Below are positions 27,601-35,997 of a stretch of 64,000 nucleotides of DNA, in pieces; within the stretch, counting starts at the first letter, position 1; each line of letters begins with the position of its first letter. The position numbers and the translations under genes were made by a program. The notes under the pieces are model-generated. The model ran no database searches and was not told where the DNA came from. It was given only the letters and a program-made list of their open reading frames with translations. This DNA is from an uncultured Prevotellaceae bacterium (lineage in GTDB: Bacteria > Bacteroidota > Bacteroidia > Bacteroidales > Bacteroidaceae): assembly GCA_902780025.1 (NCBI GenBank), contig CACZDV010000006.1:29339-93338 (forward strand), in the 5' to 3' direction.

Positions 27601-27730
27601 CGATGGCATTACTTGACAGCCCGTCATCCGTAGAATAGTGGGACAATGATGCCCGCAACTGCTGTGCTCTTACAGCTGATTGTAAGAGAATGATGATGAT
27701 AACCGTCAGTAGCAGCCTATATCTATACAT
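24674..27730 (-). CDS. Membrane-spanning sensor/regulator: propeller repeats, Y_Y_Y, AraC-type DNA-binding domain
   Basis: 1018 aa. Signal peptide (1-22), then two-component-regulator propeller repeats (DDYGYIWIATWNGLSRFDG, SKGNYWLASKDHGLFKM, RQGNIWVVTYGGGVNVL and others) to ~740, a Y_Y_Y domain (~750-820), one membrane helix near 838-860 (WIYMLGILIISLVLMFW) and a C-terminal AraC HTH (~920-1000, IAEKTGFSDPVYFTRAFKQ). This is a hybrid two-component system layout minus the histidine kinase and receiver domains, so the signal must pass straight from periplasm to DNA-binding domain. It is divergent from the GH2 gene, its likely target. The ligand is presumably an oligosaccharide, not identified. 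Confidence 0.88.
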   Translation of the reverse strand: MYRYRLLLTVIIIILLQSAVRAQQLRASLSHYSTDDGLSSNAIAQIIQDDYGYIWIATWNGLSRFDGYEFYNYKTGNASHIPNLHNRIYSLVADHQQNIWLRMYDGRVFVLNRQTDRIINPFENVSGSEDYRTDFPLFLMSNGDVLGAFGSNVGMYRMRLEKGQPIMDQITTANMTVNCIAEGYHDDIWVGTEKGLHRIDIGNLSIERKGLFEDEEVTALYSNGYNVYAGCKSGAIYIYSYGQEPEKLRGATGSGIMTVYVDSHKLVWFADSRSGVSRLTPDTHNEKHFEQIVLTPEHDGVGSDFNEVSGVLWTRMNHGGYGYYNRQTDEVEYFHNDPSNPWNLSNTVNACRELPEGVIFISTTRRGLEKLEILTDNITRSMLVPNSESPLDNEIRGMYYDHKRKLLLMANKNNALFVIAENGSRTAINHDDAGNPIGRIYGISEDSKGNYWLASKDHGLFKMSPKAGGGFSLTNFHHDDNDKYSLSSNAAYQAVEDRQGNIWVVTYGGGVNVLTRNKSGKYIFLNAKNEMRKYPRSSHMKMRTVALDRDGRVWAGSTDGILLMSLKNGKITIEKMQNSEEEPEKILMSNDIVYLVSDKNGYMWVGTNGGGLAHATGKDSKGTWLFESFGTEDGLPSEEIKGMTFDHNGNVWFATDHILCSYDVSKKIFTTYSNLDGVDETMCSEGAAISLPNGNILFGTLNGYYTVDRKKLITDNGSMLKLRITDFFINDKLVSPNLNDYFDYYVPEAKRVVLTNHDLSFSFRFAAMNYQLQHRMNYQYKLEGYDMEWRNADKKRLAYYANVPTGTYRFKVKAFLLESPDKYDMRTIEVVVPPYFLLSSNAVWIYMLGILIISLVLMFWRQHRIAAKQQKVLKLGPQEIAFVNNKDYDFVKEQLNWLETQFTNPQLKSEDMIAKSGLEREEYLQQLMNLTGMTPKEFISDFRMKKAIMFVENTTDTIAQIAEKTGFSDPVYFTRAFKQTTGLTPSKYREQMAGQKNGEQTETNKTETEETDEYEIIE

Positions 27731-27768
27731 TCAGTGTCAGTTCTTGTTTTTCTATCTGAATCTGTCGC

Positions 27769-27800
27769 CAAAGGTACTACTATTTTTTCAAACTGCCAAA
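27769..27800 (-). promoter_or_regulatory. Promoter of AraC-type sensor gene
   Basis: Minus strand: TTTG (27797-27800), 20 bp, TACCTTTG (27769-27776). Good match to the Bacteroidetes consensus. Confidence 0.7.
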
Positions 27801-27871
27801 AAAATATGGGCAAAGATTATAATTAATCGTAAAACGGTGCCCTTTTTCTTACCTTTTTCATATTTATTTGT

Positions 27872-27879
27872 TAACTTTG
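27872..27879 (+). promoter_or_regulatory. -7 box of GH2 promoter
   Basis: TAACTTTG, 37 nt before the GH2 ATG. The 186-bp divergent region holds both promoters and is where the regulator would be expected to bind. Confidence 0.6.
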
Positions 27880-27916
27880 CAACCAAATACTAATCTCACT
27901 GAAACAAGACAAGATA

Positions 27917-30301
27917 ATGAAAAGACCGCAATTGATAGCCGTCCTCTTAATGATGGCAACAATGGTAACTGCCCAGGTGAGGGTAGTGGAAAACTTGAAC
28001 TTCGGCTGGCAGTTTCACGCCGGCGATATGAAACAGCCAATTGCCGACGACACGGGATGGCGCACCGTCGACTTACCTCATGACTTCCAGATTGAGCAGC
28101 CGTGGGTAGCTCCTGCTGCTGACGAGAAGGCTGACGACAGCGATGTGGCAGCCAATATTAAAAGCCGTTTGTCGAGTCGTGGCTTCAAGGAAATGGGTAT
28201 TGGATGGTACCGCTATAAGCTGACGCCTGCCGACTCGTTGCGAGGCCGGCGATTGTTGTTGCAGTTTGACGGTATTCTCTATGTGGCCGATGTCTATCTG
28301 AACGGTGAGTACATTGGTGGTACAGACTATGGTTATTTGGGATTCGAAACAGACGTCACTAACCGTCTAAAGTTCGGACAGCAGAACGTTATTGAAGTGA
28401 AGGCCGACACCCGCGAACCTAATAATTCGCGGTGGTACACTGGTGGCGGACTGATTCGTGGTGTACGCTTGGTGGCTACCAACCGTGAGCTTTATTTCGA
28501 GCGACATCCGCTCTACATCACGACTCGCGATAATCGATATGTGACCATCTCAGCAGCATTTACCAATCGTGGACGCAGCAAAATTACTACTATTGGTACG
28601 AAGATTTATAATCCTGATAATCAGTTGGTTTACGACGGAACATTCAAGTATAATCGTAAGTCGGCATCACGAACTGTTGAGGCCTCATTGTCTGAGGTGG
28701 AGATTCCAAACCCGCAGTTGTGGGACACAGAGACTCCCAACCTTTATCGTGCAGAAGTGACGCTGCTTGCTGACGACGGAAGAATCATCGACCAGAAGAG
28801 TTCTAAGTTCGGAATCCGTACCTTGGAGTTCGGTCCCGACTTTGGTTTTAAGCTGAACGGCCGCAAGGTGCTGTTGAAGGGTTATGCCAACCACCATAGC
28901 CTTGGTGCATTGGGAGCTGCTGCCTATCCGCGAGCCATCGAGAAACGCATACAGCTGATGAAGGAGTTTGGCGTGAACCATATACGTACTTCCCACAACC
29001 CCTATAGTCGGGAGTTTATAGAGTTGTGCGACCAATATGGTATCCTCGTCGTCGACGAACTCTACGATAAGTGGACGCGTCAGCATACTGGTGGACGTGT
29101 AGCCTTCGAACAACTTTGGCAGAAAGACGTGCCCGAATGGATAAAGCGCGACCGTAATTCCCCGTCCGTCGTGCTGTGGAGTCTGGGCAACGAATTGCAG
29201 CAGGACCCCAACCAGCCTTTCAACGATTTTGGTGTCACTATGTTCAAGTTACAGAAGACACTTATACAACGGTATGACTCGACACGCCTTGTGACGGTGG
29301 CCATGCATCCCCGCTACCGCAATTGGGAGACCGACTCCTTGCCTTGTGACCTGGCGATGGTGACCGATGTGCAGGCTTATAATTATAGGTATATGTACTT
29401 CCCTGGCGATGGCCGTCGTTTCCCTTGGATGACGTTCTATCAGAGTGAAGCCTCTGTGGCTGCTATGGGACCTAACTTCTTTGAGATGAACTTAGACCGT
29501 GTCATCGGACTGGCCTATTGGGGTGCCATCGATTACTTAGGCGAGTCACAGGGTTGGCCTGCTAAGGGTTGGAGTCAGGGCGTATTCTATATTGATCTGG
29601 AACCCAAGCCGAAGGCTTATTTGATGAAGTCGATGTTCTGTCCTGAGGAACCTGTGGTGCATATGGGTATTATTGACCGGCAAGGCAATCAGATGTGGAA
29701 TGACGTTCAGACGGGTAATGACCACATGAGTGACCACTGGAACAGAGTAGAGGGGCAGAAGCTATCGCTCAATGTATATACAAATGCAGAAGAAGTGGAA
29801 CTGCTGCTCAACGGCCGTAGTTTGGGACGTAAGCAGAACCCGAAGGATCCTAAGCGTCGTAACCAGCTGCGCTGGAACAACATTGAATACCAGCCAGGTA
29901 CCCTCGAGGCTGTTGCCTATAATGCCGGAAAGGCTGTTGCCCGTCATAAGATTGAGACGACCGGTGAGGCAGAAAAGCTTATTGCCGAGGCCGACCGTAC
30001 CCAGTGGATGGCTGACGGTGAGGATCTGATGCATGTCCGTATTACCGCTGTCGACAAGAAAGGACGCCGAGTGGCGACAGCCGTTAGCGAAGTCGACTTC
30101 GACGTAGAGGGTAATGCCCGTATTGTGGGGGTTATCAATGGCGACATTAACTCTGGTGAGCTGACCGTAGGCCATCGTCGTTCACTTTGGAATGGTTCGT
30201 GTACCGTCATTCTGCGTAGCGGTCGTCAGCCGGGCAAGGTCGTGCTTACAGCCAAGTCGCCCTCCCTCAAAATGGTGAAACTGAAGCTCGAGACTCGCTA
30301 A
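27917..30301 (+). CDS. Glycoside hydrolase family 2 (beta-galactosidase-like), exported
   Basis: 794 aa with a signal peptide (cut near VTAQ, residue 20). Order: sugar-binding jelly-roll domain (FGWQFHAGD, GIGWYRYKL), Ig-like domain, TIM barrel (~310-590) and further C-terminal beta domains. Likely acid/base E426 in SLGNELQQ and nucleophile E511 in FYQSEAS. The family removes beta-linked galactose, glucuronate, mannose or arabinose; the substrate cannot be chosen from sequence alone. The unusual context around the nucleophile suggests a less common subfamily. Divergent from the AraC-type sensor. Confidence 0.85.
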   Translation: MKRPQLIAVLLMMATMVTAQVRVVENLNFGWQFHAGDMKQPIADDTGWRTVDLPHDFQIEQPWVAPAADEKADDSDVAANIKSRLSSRGFKEMGIGWYRYKLTPADSLRGRRLLLQFDGILYVADVYLNGEYIGGTDYGYLGFETDVTNRLKFGQQNVIEVKADTREPNNSRWYTGGGLIRGVRLVATNRELYFERHPLYITTRDNRYVTISAAFTNRGRSKITTIGTKIYNPDNQLVYDGTFKYNRKSASRTVEASLSEVEIPNPQLWDTETPNLYRAEVTLLADDGRIIDQKSSKFGIRTLEFGPDFGFKLNGRKVLLKGYANHHSLGALGAAAYPRAIEKRIQLMKEFGVNHIRTSHNPYSREFIELCDQYGILVVDELYDKWTRQHTGGRVAFEQLWQKDVPEWIKRDRNSPSVVLWSLGNELQQDPNQPFNDFGVTMFKLQKTLIQRYDSTRLVTVAMHPRYRNWETDSLPCDLAMVTDVQAYNYRYMYFPGDGRRFPWMTFYQSEASVAAMGPNFFEMNLDRVIGLAYWGAIDYLGESQGWPAKGWSQGVFYIDLEPKPKAYLMKSMFCPEEPVVHMGIIDRQGNQMWNDVQTGNDHMSDHWNRVEGQKLSLNVYTNAEEVELLLNGRSLGRKQNPKDPKRRNQLRWNNIEYQPGTLEAVAYNAGKAVARHKIETTGEAEKLIAEADRTQWMADGEDLMHVRITAVDKKGRRVATAVSEVDFDVEGNARIVGVINGDINSGELTVGHRRSLWNGSCTVILRSGRQPGKVVLTAKSPSLKMVKLKLETR

Positions 30302-30353
30302 GAGGTCATCATTTTTAGGTATTTTACTGTGTTGTACCGCTGATGCAACCGAG

Positions 30354-30378
30354 TTGCAAATTATTTTTCATAACTTTG
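30354..30378 (+). promoter_or_regulatory. feoAB promoter; near-leaderless start
   Basis: TTG (30354-30356) about 15 bp before TAACTTTG (30371-30378). The string TTTGCACCCATG brings the start codon within 6 nt of the -7 box, so the mRNA probably starts at or a few nt before the ATG. The same string occurs before the S8 protease. Confidence 0.6.
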
Positions 30379-30383
30379 CACCC

Positions 30384-32648
30384 ATGAAACTATCAGAACT
30401 GAAGACAGGTCAGCAGGGTGTCATCGTGAAGGTGACAGGCCACGGCGGCTTCCGTAAGCGCATCATCGAGATGGGCTTTGTCAAGGGGCAGCAGGTGGAG
30501 GTGTTGCAAAACGCGCCCCTACAGGACCCTGTGAAGTACAAAGTCATGGGTTACGAGGTGTCGCTTCGTCACCAGGAGGCCGAGATGATAGAAGTAGTCA
30601 GCCCGTCCGAGAAATCAAAGGAGAAGAGCGAGGCTCTGGCTCAGCGCCGTCATCTGAAAGTTGCGTTGGTTGGCAATCCTAATTGCGGCAAGACGTCGCT
30701 CTTCAACTATGCCTCCGGAGCCCATGCCCATGTGGGCAATTACAGCGGCGTGACCGTCGATGCTGCCGAGGCTCAGGCCCGTTACTATGGCTATGACTTC
30801 AGTCTGACCGATCTCCCGGGAACCTATTCGCTGACCTGTTACTCCCCTGAGGAGCTCTATGTCCGTCAGCACTTGGCAGAACAGATGCCAGATGTCATCA
30901 TCAACGTTATCGACGCCTCTAACCTGGAGCGCAACCTCTACCTCACCACGCAGTTGGTCGACATGAACGTCCGGATGGTGTGTGCGCTGAATATGTACGA
31001 CGAATTTGAGCGCCGTGGCGATTCTGTCGACTTGAAAGTATTGTCAACGCTCTTCGGTATGCCTATGGTTCCCACGTCGTTCAAGACGGGTATGGGTGTC
31101 AAGGATCTCTTTAAGGCTGTCATCAAGGTCTACGAGACGCAGTCGGCCACGCGCCATATTCATATCAACTATGGTCACGAGATTGAGGGCGGCATTAGTC
31201 AGATTCAGAAGTTTCTGAAGGCTGATGAGCACATACGCCAGCGTTACTCTACCCGTTACCTGAGCATCAAGCTGTTGGAAAACGATACGACGATAGCCCA
31301 ATACGTTCGTGAGCACTTCGGCAGCGAACACCGTCCCGAGGACTATGTAGCCTTGCAGGAAGCCTGTCAGAGCGCCATGAATCGTGTTCAAGAGGAAACG
31401 GGCGACGATGCTGAGACTGCCATCATGGATGCCAAGTACGGCTTTATCAACGGTGCATTGAAGGAGGCAGGCTACAAGACGGGTACCAAGGAGAATATCT
31501 ACCGCACGTCTCATCTCATAGACAACGTACTGTCGAATAAGTACGTGGGATTCCCCATCTTCTTCCTCATCCTCTTTGTCATGTTCCAGACCACTTTTTC
31601 CCTGGGCCAGTACCCTATGGACTGGATTGAGGCTGGTGTTGCATGGCTGGGTGAGTGGATAGGCGCTGCGATGAACGACGGTCCTCTGCGCTCGATGCTG
31701 GTCGACGGCGTCATCGGCGGCGTGGGTTCTGTGATTGTCTTCTTGCCACAGATTCTGATTCTCTACTTCTTCATCTCGTTAATGGAGGACTCAGGATATA
31801 TGGCACGTGCAGCCTTCATCATGGACCGTCTGATGCACAAGATGGGACTGCACGGCAAGTCGTTCATACCGCTCGTCATGGGCTTCGGCTGTAATGTGCC
31901 TGCTGTGATGGCTACACGTACCATCGAGAGTCGGCGGTCGCGGCTCATCACCATGCTGGTTCTTCCCTTCATGTCATGCTCGGCGCGACTGCCCATATAT
32001 ATTATGGTGACGGGATTGTTCTTCGAGGCCCGCTACCAGTCGTTGGTCATGATTTCACTCTATGCCGTCGGCATCTTGATGGCGTTCATCGTCAGCAATA
32101 TCCTGTCGCGTTTTGTTCTGACAGGCGAGGATACGCCTTTCGTCATGGAACTGCCGCCTTACCGCTGGCCTACAGCCAAGGCTATTGCCCGTCATACCTG
32201 GGAGAAGGGTAAGGAGTACCTGAAGAAGATGGGTGGTGTCATCCTTGTGGCCAGCATCCTGGTATGGGCATTAGGCTACTTCAGTCTCTCGGGCGTGGCT
32301 CCGTCGTTGGCTGAGAGCATCATAGGCCGTATGGGTCAGGCCGTAGAACCGCTATTTGCGCTGCAAGGCTTCAACTGGCAACTCGACGTGTCGCTGATAG
32401 CCGGCGTGGGCGCCAAGGAGATTGTGGCGTCTACGATGGGCGTCCTTGGAGGCTTTGAGGGCCTTTCGCCGCTCGTGGCCTATGCCTATCTGCTTTTTGT
32501 ACTGCTCTATTTCCCCTGCATTGCCACCATCATAGCCATTAAGCATGAGACGGGAACGTGGCGCTGGGCGCTGACGGCTGCCGTCTACACCACCTGCGTT
32601 GCCTGGATAGTCTCCGCTCTCGTCTATCAGATAGGAGCTGTTTTCTGA
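30384..32648 (+). CDS. feoB: Fused FeoA-FeoB ferrous iron transporter
   Basis: 754 aa inner-membrane Fe(II) transporter with an N-terminal FeoA-type SH3-like domain (~1-75) fused to FeoB, as is usual in Bacteroidetes. G-protein motifs: GNPNCGKTS, DLPGTYSL and ALNMYDE. The C-terminal half has about eight membrane segments and Gate motifs (RAAFIMDRLMHKMGLHGKSF, GCNVPAVMATRTI, SCSARLPIY). Start set at ATG 30384; the longer reading from 30354 begins in the promoter. Confidence 0.95.
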   Translation: MKLSELKTGQQGVIVKVTGHGGFRKRIIEMGFVKGQQVEVLQNAPLQDPVKYKVMGYEVSLRHQEAEMIEVVSPSEKSKEKSEALAQRRHLKVALVGNPNCGKTSLFNYASGAHAHVGNYSGVTVDAAEAQARYYGYDFSLTDLPGTYSLTCYSPEELYVRQHLAEQMPDVIINVIDASNLERNLYLTTQLVDMNVRMVCALNMYDEFERRGDSVDLKVLSTLFGMPMVPTSFKTGMGVKDLFKAVIKVYETQSATRHIHINYGHEIEGGISQIQKFLKADEHIRQRYSTRYLSIKLLENDTTIAQYVREHFGSEHRPEDYVALQEACQSAMNRVQEETGDDAETAIMDAKYGFINGALKEAGYKTGTKENIYRTSHLIDNVLSNKYVGFPIFFLILFVMFQTTFSLGQYPMDWIEAGVAWLGEWIGAAMNDGPLRSMLVDGVIGGVGSVIVFLPQILILYFFISLMEDSGYMARAAFIMDRLMHKMGLHGKSFIPLVMGFGCNVPAVMATRTIESRRSRLITMLVLPFMSCSARLPIYIMVTGLFFEARYQSLVMISLYAVGILMAFIVSNILSRFVLTGEDTPFVMELPPYRWPTAKAIARHTWEKGKEYLKKMGGVILVASILVWALGYFSLSGVAPSLAESIIGRMGQAVEPLFALQGFNWQLDVSLIAGVGAKEIVASTMGVLGGFEGLSPLVAYAYLLFVLLYFPCIATIIAIKHETGTWRWALTAAVYTTCVAWIVSALVYQIGAVF

Positions 32649-32681
32649 CCTGATCAGACCTCGTAGTAAGGCTTTCGCTTA

Positions 32682-32747
32682 ATGTTCCCACGGCGGGAAC
32701 CCAATATTCCCTGCCTGGGAACCAGACATTCCCGCCGTGGGAATAAT
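32682..32747. repeat. Tandem array, 3 x 22 bp of palindromes
   Basis: Units at 32682, 32704 and 32726 each hold TTCCC-N5-GGGAA. The N5 parts are ACGGC, TGCCT and GCCGT, so units 1 and 3 are exact reverse complements and the whole array can fold on itself. It lies between convergent feoAB and GH5 genes, where it could also act as a bidirectional terminator. Confidence 0.9.
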
Positions 32748-32807
32748 CGGCAGGTGCCCCTTCAAGCTGTCTCTGAGTACCTCGGTAACATCGATAAAAT
32801 ACGCTAC

Positions 32808-34178
32808 TTATTCCTTGATATGCAGCACCTTCTTCCCGTCTTTGATGTAGAGACCCCTGCGGGGATTGGCTATGCGGCGGCCCTGCAGGTCGTAGAAGGG
32901 GGTTGACTGATGCTCGATGATGATGGCTTTCACATTTGTATAGCCGCCCTCGCCGTAGTAGCCATTGATGATGGCATCCTTGAGGTCGGGCTGATGGAAT
33001 TTGGGGACGGAGCGGTTGTTGCCGTCAGAGAGTCCCATCCAGTAGAAGGTGGCGATGTCGTTTTCCTTGCATCGTTTGACGAAGTACTCGGCAAACTGGA
33101 GCATGAGCGGACGGCGGGCATCATAGTCGGTCACGCTCTCGTCAACATTGCTGGTGCCCCATTCGCCGACGATGACGGGGGCTCCCTTGCTGACGAGGTG
33201 GGTTTTCCAGGCGCTGATCATGTCGTCTATTTCGTTCTTGATGCTGGTAAGCGAACGGTTCTTGTTGTTCTCAACCAGCGAGGGATAGGTGTGTACCTGA
33301 AAGATGATGTGTCCGGTACCTGCGGCATCCGCGGGGTATTTCATCTCCCTCAGCGGGTCTTTCAAATGGGTATTCCAGTTGCCGCCGCCGCTACAGGAAC
33401 CGTAGGTGTTGACAATGAGGTTGCGTTGGGCGTTGTTGCCGCCTGTGGCTCGAACTGCATTGACAAAGCTCTGGGCATAGTTGTTGATGGCTTTATAAGC
33501 ATCGGTGGCGTCTGTAGCATTGTAACCTGAGGAACGTCCGAAGGTGGCAAAGCACCAGGAGTCGTACTTGTCGAGCATCTCGTTGTAGCCTTCGAACAAC
33601 AGGTGGTCGTCATAGTCCTTGAACTCCTCGGCAATCTGCGTCCAGACGGCCTCGAAGCGGTCCTTCTGCTTGGCATAGTCTTCTCCGCTGGCAATTAGCC
33701 ACGCGGTGTTGGCTGCACCCGTATCATGGTGGACATTCACGATACAGTACATGCCTTGATTGATGACGTAATCTACAATCTCGTGCACACGCTTCATCCA
33801 CGTTGCCTGTATCTTGGTGCCGATGGGGTTGGTCACGGGGTCCCATTTAGTCTGTCCGTTCTGGAACTTAGCCTCCATGTGCGGATACCATGTGACGGGA
33901 ACGCGGATGGCATTGAACCCTGCGTCCTTGAACATCTTGATGAGCTCGGGCTTCGTTACGGGTTGTCCCCAGGCTTTCTCGTAGTCGGAAGGTGTGCGGC
34001 TGGTATATGCCTCAATCCACATATTATTGACATCGCCGGAGTTGCTGTCGAGCGTGTTACCCAAGTTCCAACCCACTTTCATGTTTCTGACGGCCTCTGT
34101 GGCAGTCTCGAAAGTCTGTGCGTTGGCTGTTACACACAGTATGCAGGTGCAGGCAATTGTTAGCAGTTGTTTCTTCAT
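32808..34178 (-). CDS. Secreted GH5 endoglucanase
   Basis: 456 aa. Signal peptide ends near residue 20 (TANAQ). GH5 barrel with RNMKVGWNLGNTLDS at the start, VNVHHDTG, acid/base E200 in GYNEML and nucleophile E339 in VGEWGTS; this pattern fits subfamily 4-like endo-beta-1,4-glucanases that act on cellulose, xyloglucan or mixed-linkage glucan. The last ~35 residues (FYDLQGRRI ... GLYIKDGKK) form the Prevotella-type C-terminal tail also seen on the xylanase. Promoter at 34207-34214. Confidence 0.9.
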   Translation of the reverse strand: MKKQLLTIACTCILCVTANAQTFETATEAVRNMKVGWNLGNTLDSNSGDVNNMWIEAYTSRTPSDYEKAWGQPVTKPELIKMFKDAGFNAIRVPVTWYPHMEAKFQNGQTKWDPVTNPIGTKIQATWMKRVHEIVDYVINQGMYCIVNVHHDTGAANTAWLIASGEDYAKQKDRFEAVWTQIAEEFKDYDDHLLFEGYNEMLDKYDSWCFATFGRSSGYNATDATDAYKAINNYAQSFVNAVRATGGNNAQRNLIVNTYGSCSGGGNWNTHLKDPLREMKYPADAAGTGHIIFQVHTYPSLVENNKNRSLTSIKNEIDDMISAWKTHLVSKGAPVIVGEWGTSNVDESVTDYDARRPLMLQFAEYFVKRCKENDIATFYWMGLSDGNNRSVPKFHQPDLKDAIINGYYGEGGYTNVKAIIIEHQSTPFYDLQGRRIANPRRGLYIKDGKKVLHIKE

Positions 34179-34206
34179 GTCGTTTTTTCTTGTTGGTTTC
34201 TGTGTG

Positions 34207-34214
34207 CAAAGTTA
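34207..34214 (-). promoter_or_regulatory. -7 box of GH5 promoter
   Basis: CAAAGTTA on plus, TAACTTTG on minus, 29 nt before the GH5 ATG. No clear -33 element. Confidence 0.55.
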
Positions 34215-34223
34215 CGGATTTAT

Positions 34224-34254
34224 TTTGATAATTCATAACTTTTCAGTACTTTTG
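34224..34254 (+). promoter_or_regulatory. Promoter of HIT gene
   Basis: TTTG (34224-34227), 19 bp, TACTTTTG (34247-34254); leader about 30 nt. The same TTTTG stretch lies close to the divergent GH5 promoter. Confidence 0.65.
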
Positions 34255-34287
34255 CACCCAATATTCATCATTTTATCCGATTAGACT

Positions 34288-34713
34288 ATGTATAGTGACC
34301 CCAAGCAGTGCCTGTACTGCACCAACAACCAGACCCTTCACGATCTGATGATCGAGATTTGCGAGCTTACCGTGTCACGTGCCTTCCTGTTTAAGGAGCA
34401 GACCTACCGCGGCCGTTGCCTCGTGGCATACAAGGATCATGTGAACGACCTGAATGAGTTGTCGGACGACGACCGTAATGCCTTTATGGCCGATGTAGTC
34501 CGCGTTACCCGTGCCATGCAGAAGGCCTTTAATCCCGAGAAAATCAACTACGGTGCCTATAGCGATAAGCTGTCGCACCTGCACTTTCACCTGGCTCCGA
34601 AGTACGTCGACGGTCCTGACTACGGCGGTACGTTCCAGATGAATCCCGGCAAGGTCTATCTGACGGATGCCGAGTATCAGGCAATGATTGAGAAAATCAA
34701 GGAGTATCTTTAA
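34288..34713 (+). CDS. HIT-family nucleotide-binding protein
   Basis: 141 aa. The histidine triad HLHFHLAP places the catalytic histidines at 97, 99 and 101. The N-terminal CLYC (8-11) may bind zinc, as in some HIT proteins. Family members hydrolyse nucleotide-phosphoramidates and related compounds. Own promoter; DUF1015 follows 36 bp downstream. Confidence 0.85.
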   Translation: MYSDPKQCLYCTNNQTLHDLMIEICELTVSRAFLFKEQTYRGRCLVAYKDHVNDLNELSDDDRNAFMADVVRVTRAMQKAFNPEKINYGAYSDKLSHLHFHLAPKYVDGPDYGGTFQMNPGKVYLTDAEYQAMIEKIKEYL

Positions 34714-34749
34714 TCGTCATCAAGTAATAACGCAATAAACAGTAAACCA

Positions 34750-35997
34750 ATGGCAATCGTAAAACCATTCAAAGGCATCCGCCCGCCGAAGGAGCTGGTG
34801 GAGCAGGTTGAGAGCCGTCCCTACGACGTGCTCGATAGTGAGGAGGCCCGTGCAGAGGCCGGCGACAACGAAAAGAGTCTGTATCACATCATCAAGCCCG
34901 AGATCGACTTCCCCGTGGGCACTTCGGAGTACGATCCTCGCGTCTATGAGAAGGCTGCCGAGAACTTCCAGAAGTTCCAGGACAAGGGCTGGCTGGTGCA
35001 GGATTCGCGCGAACATTATTATATTTATGCCCAGACGATGAACGGCAAGACGCAGTACGGACTGGTGGTCGGTGCTTACGTCGACGACTACATGAAGGGC
35101 AACATCAAGAAGCACGAACTGACGCGTCGCGACAAGGAGGAGGACCGCATGAAGCACGTCCGCGTGAACAATGCCAACATCGAACCGGTGTTCTTCGCCT
35201 ATCCCGACAATGCTGCGCTCGACGCGCTGATTATGCGCTATGCCAAGACGGAGCCCGAGTACGACTTCATTGCTCCGATTGACGGTTTCCGCCATCAGTT
35301 CTGGGTGATTAGCGATGAGCAGGATATCAACGCCATCACCGCTGAGTTTGCCAAGATACCGACGATGTATATCGCCGACGGTCATCACCGTTCGGCTGCC
35401 GCCGCATTGGTGGGTGCTGAGAAACAGCAGCAGAATCCCAACCATCGTGGCGACGAGGAGTACAACTACTTCATGGCCGTCTGCTTCCAGGCTTCGCAGC
35501 TAACCATCCTCGACTACAACCGCGTTGTGAAAGACTTAAACGGCTTAACATCAGAGCAGTTCATAGAAAAGCTGAAGCAGAACTTTGAGGTGGAGGACAA
35601 GGGTATGGACATCTACAAGCCCGCCCGTCTGCATGAGTTCTCGCTCTATCTTGACCAGCATTGGTATAGCCTTGTGGCTAAGGAGGGAACCTACGACAAC
35701 AGCGACCCCATCGGTGTACTCGACGTCGATATCTCCAGCCGCCTCATCCTCGACCAGATACTGAACATCGGTGACCTGCGCTCCTCGCAGCGCATCGACT
35801 TCGTCGGTGGTCTGCGCGGTCTGGGCGAGCTGAAGCGCCGTGTGGACAGTGGTGAGATGCGTGCCGCCCTGGCCCTCTATCCCGTGTCGATGCAGCAGAT
35901 TATGGATATTGCCGACAGCGGCAAGATCATGCCGCCGAAGGCTACGTGGTTTGAGCCGAAGCTTCGCTCGGGACTGGTCATTCACAAGTTGTCGTGA
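34750..35997 (+). CDS. DUF1015 family protein
   Basis: 415 aa. The N-terminus VKPFKGIRPPKELVEQVESRPYDV and later ADGHHRSAAA are the DUF1015 hallmarks. Biochemical role not established. In many Bacteroidales this gene follows serC-serA, suggesting a link to serine metabolism; here serCA is 31 kb upstream. Its stop overlaps the next start by 4 bp (GTGA). Confidence 0.88.
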   Translation: MAIVKPFKGIRPPKELVEQVESRPYDVLDSEEARAEAGDNEKSLYHIIKPEIDFPVGTSEYDPRVYEKAAENFQKFQDKGWLVQDSREHYYIYAQTMNGKTQYGLVVGAYVDDYMKGNIKKHELTRRDKEEDRMKHVRVNNANIEPVFFAYPDNAALDALIMRYAKTEPEYDFIAPIDGFRHQFWVISDEQDINAITAEFAKIPTMYIADGHHRSAAAALVGAEKQQQNPNHRGDEEYNYFMAVCFQASQLTILDYNRVVKDLNGLTSEQFIEKLKQNFEVEDKGMDIYKPARLHEFSLYLDQHWYSLVAKEGTYDNSDPIGVLDVDISSRLILDQILNIGDLRSSQRIDFVGGLRGLGELKRRVDSGEMRAALALYPVSMQQIMDIADSGKIMPPKATWFEPKLRSGLVIHKLS

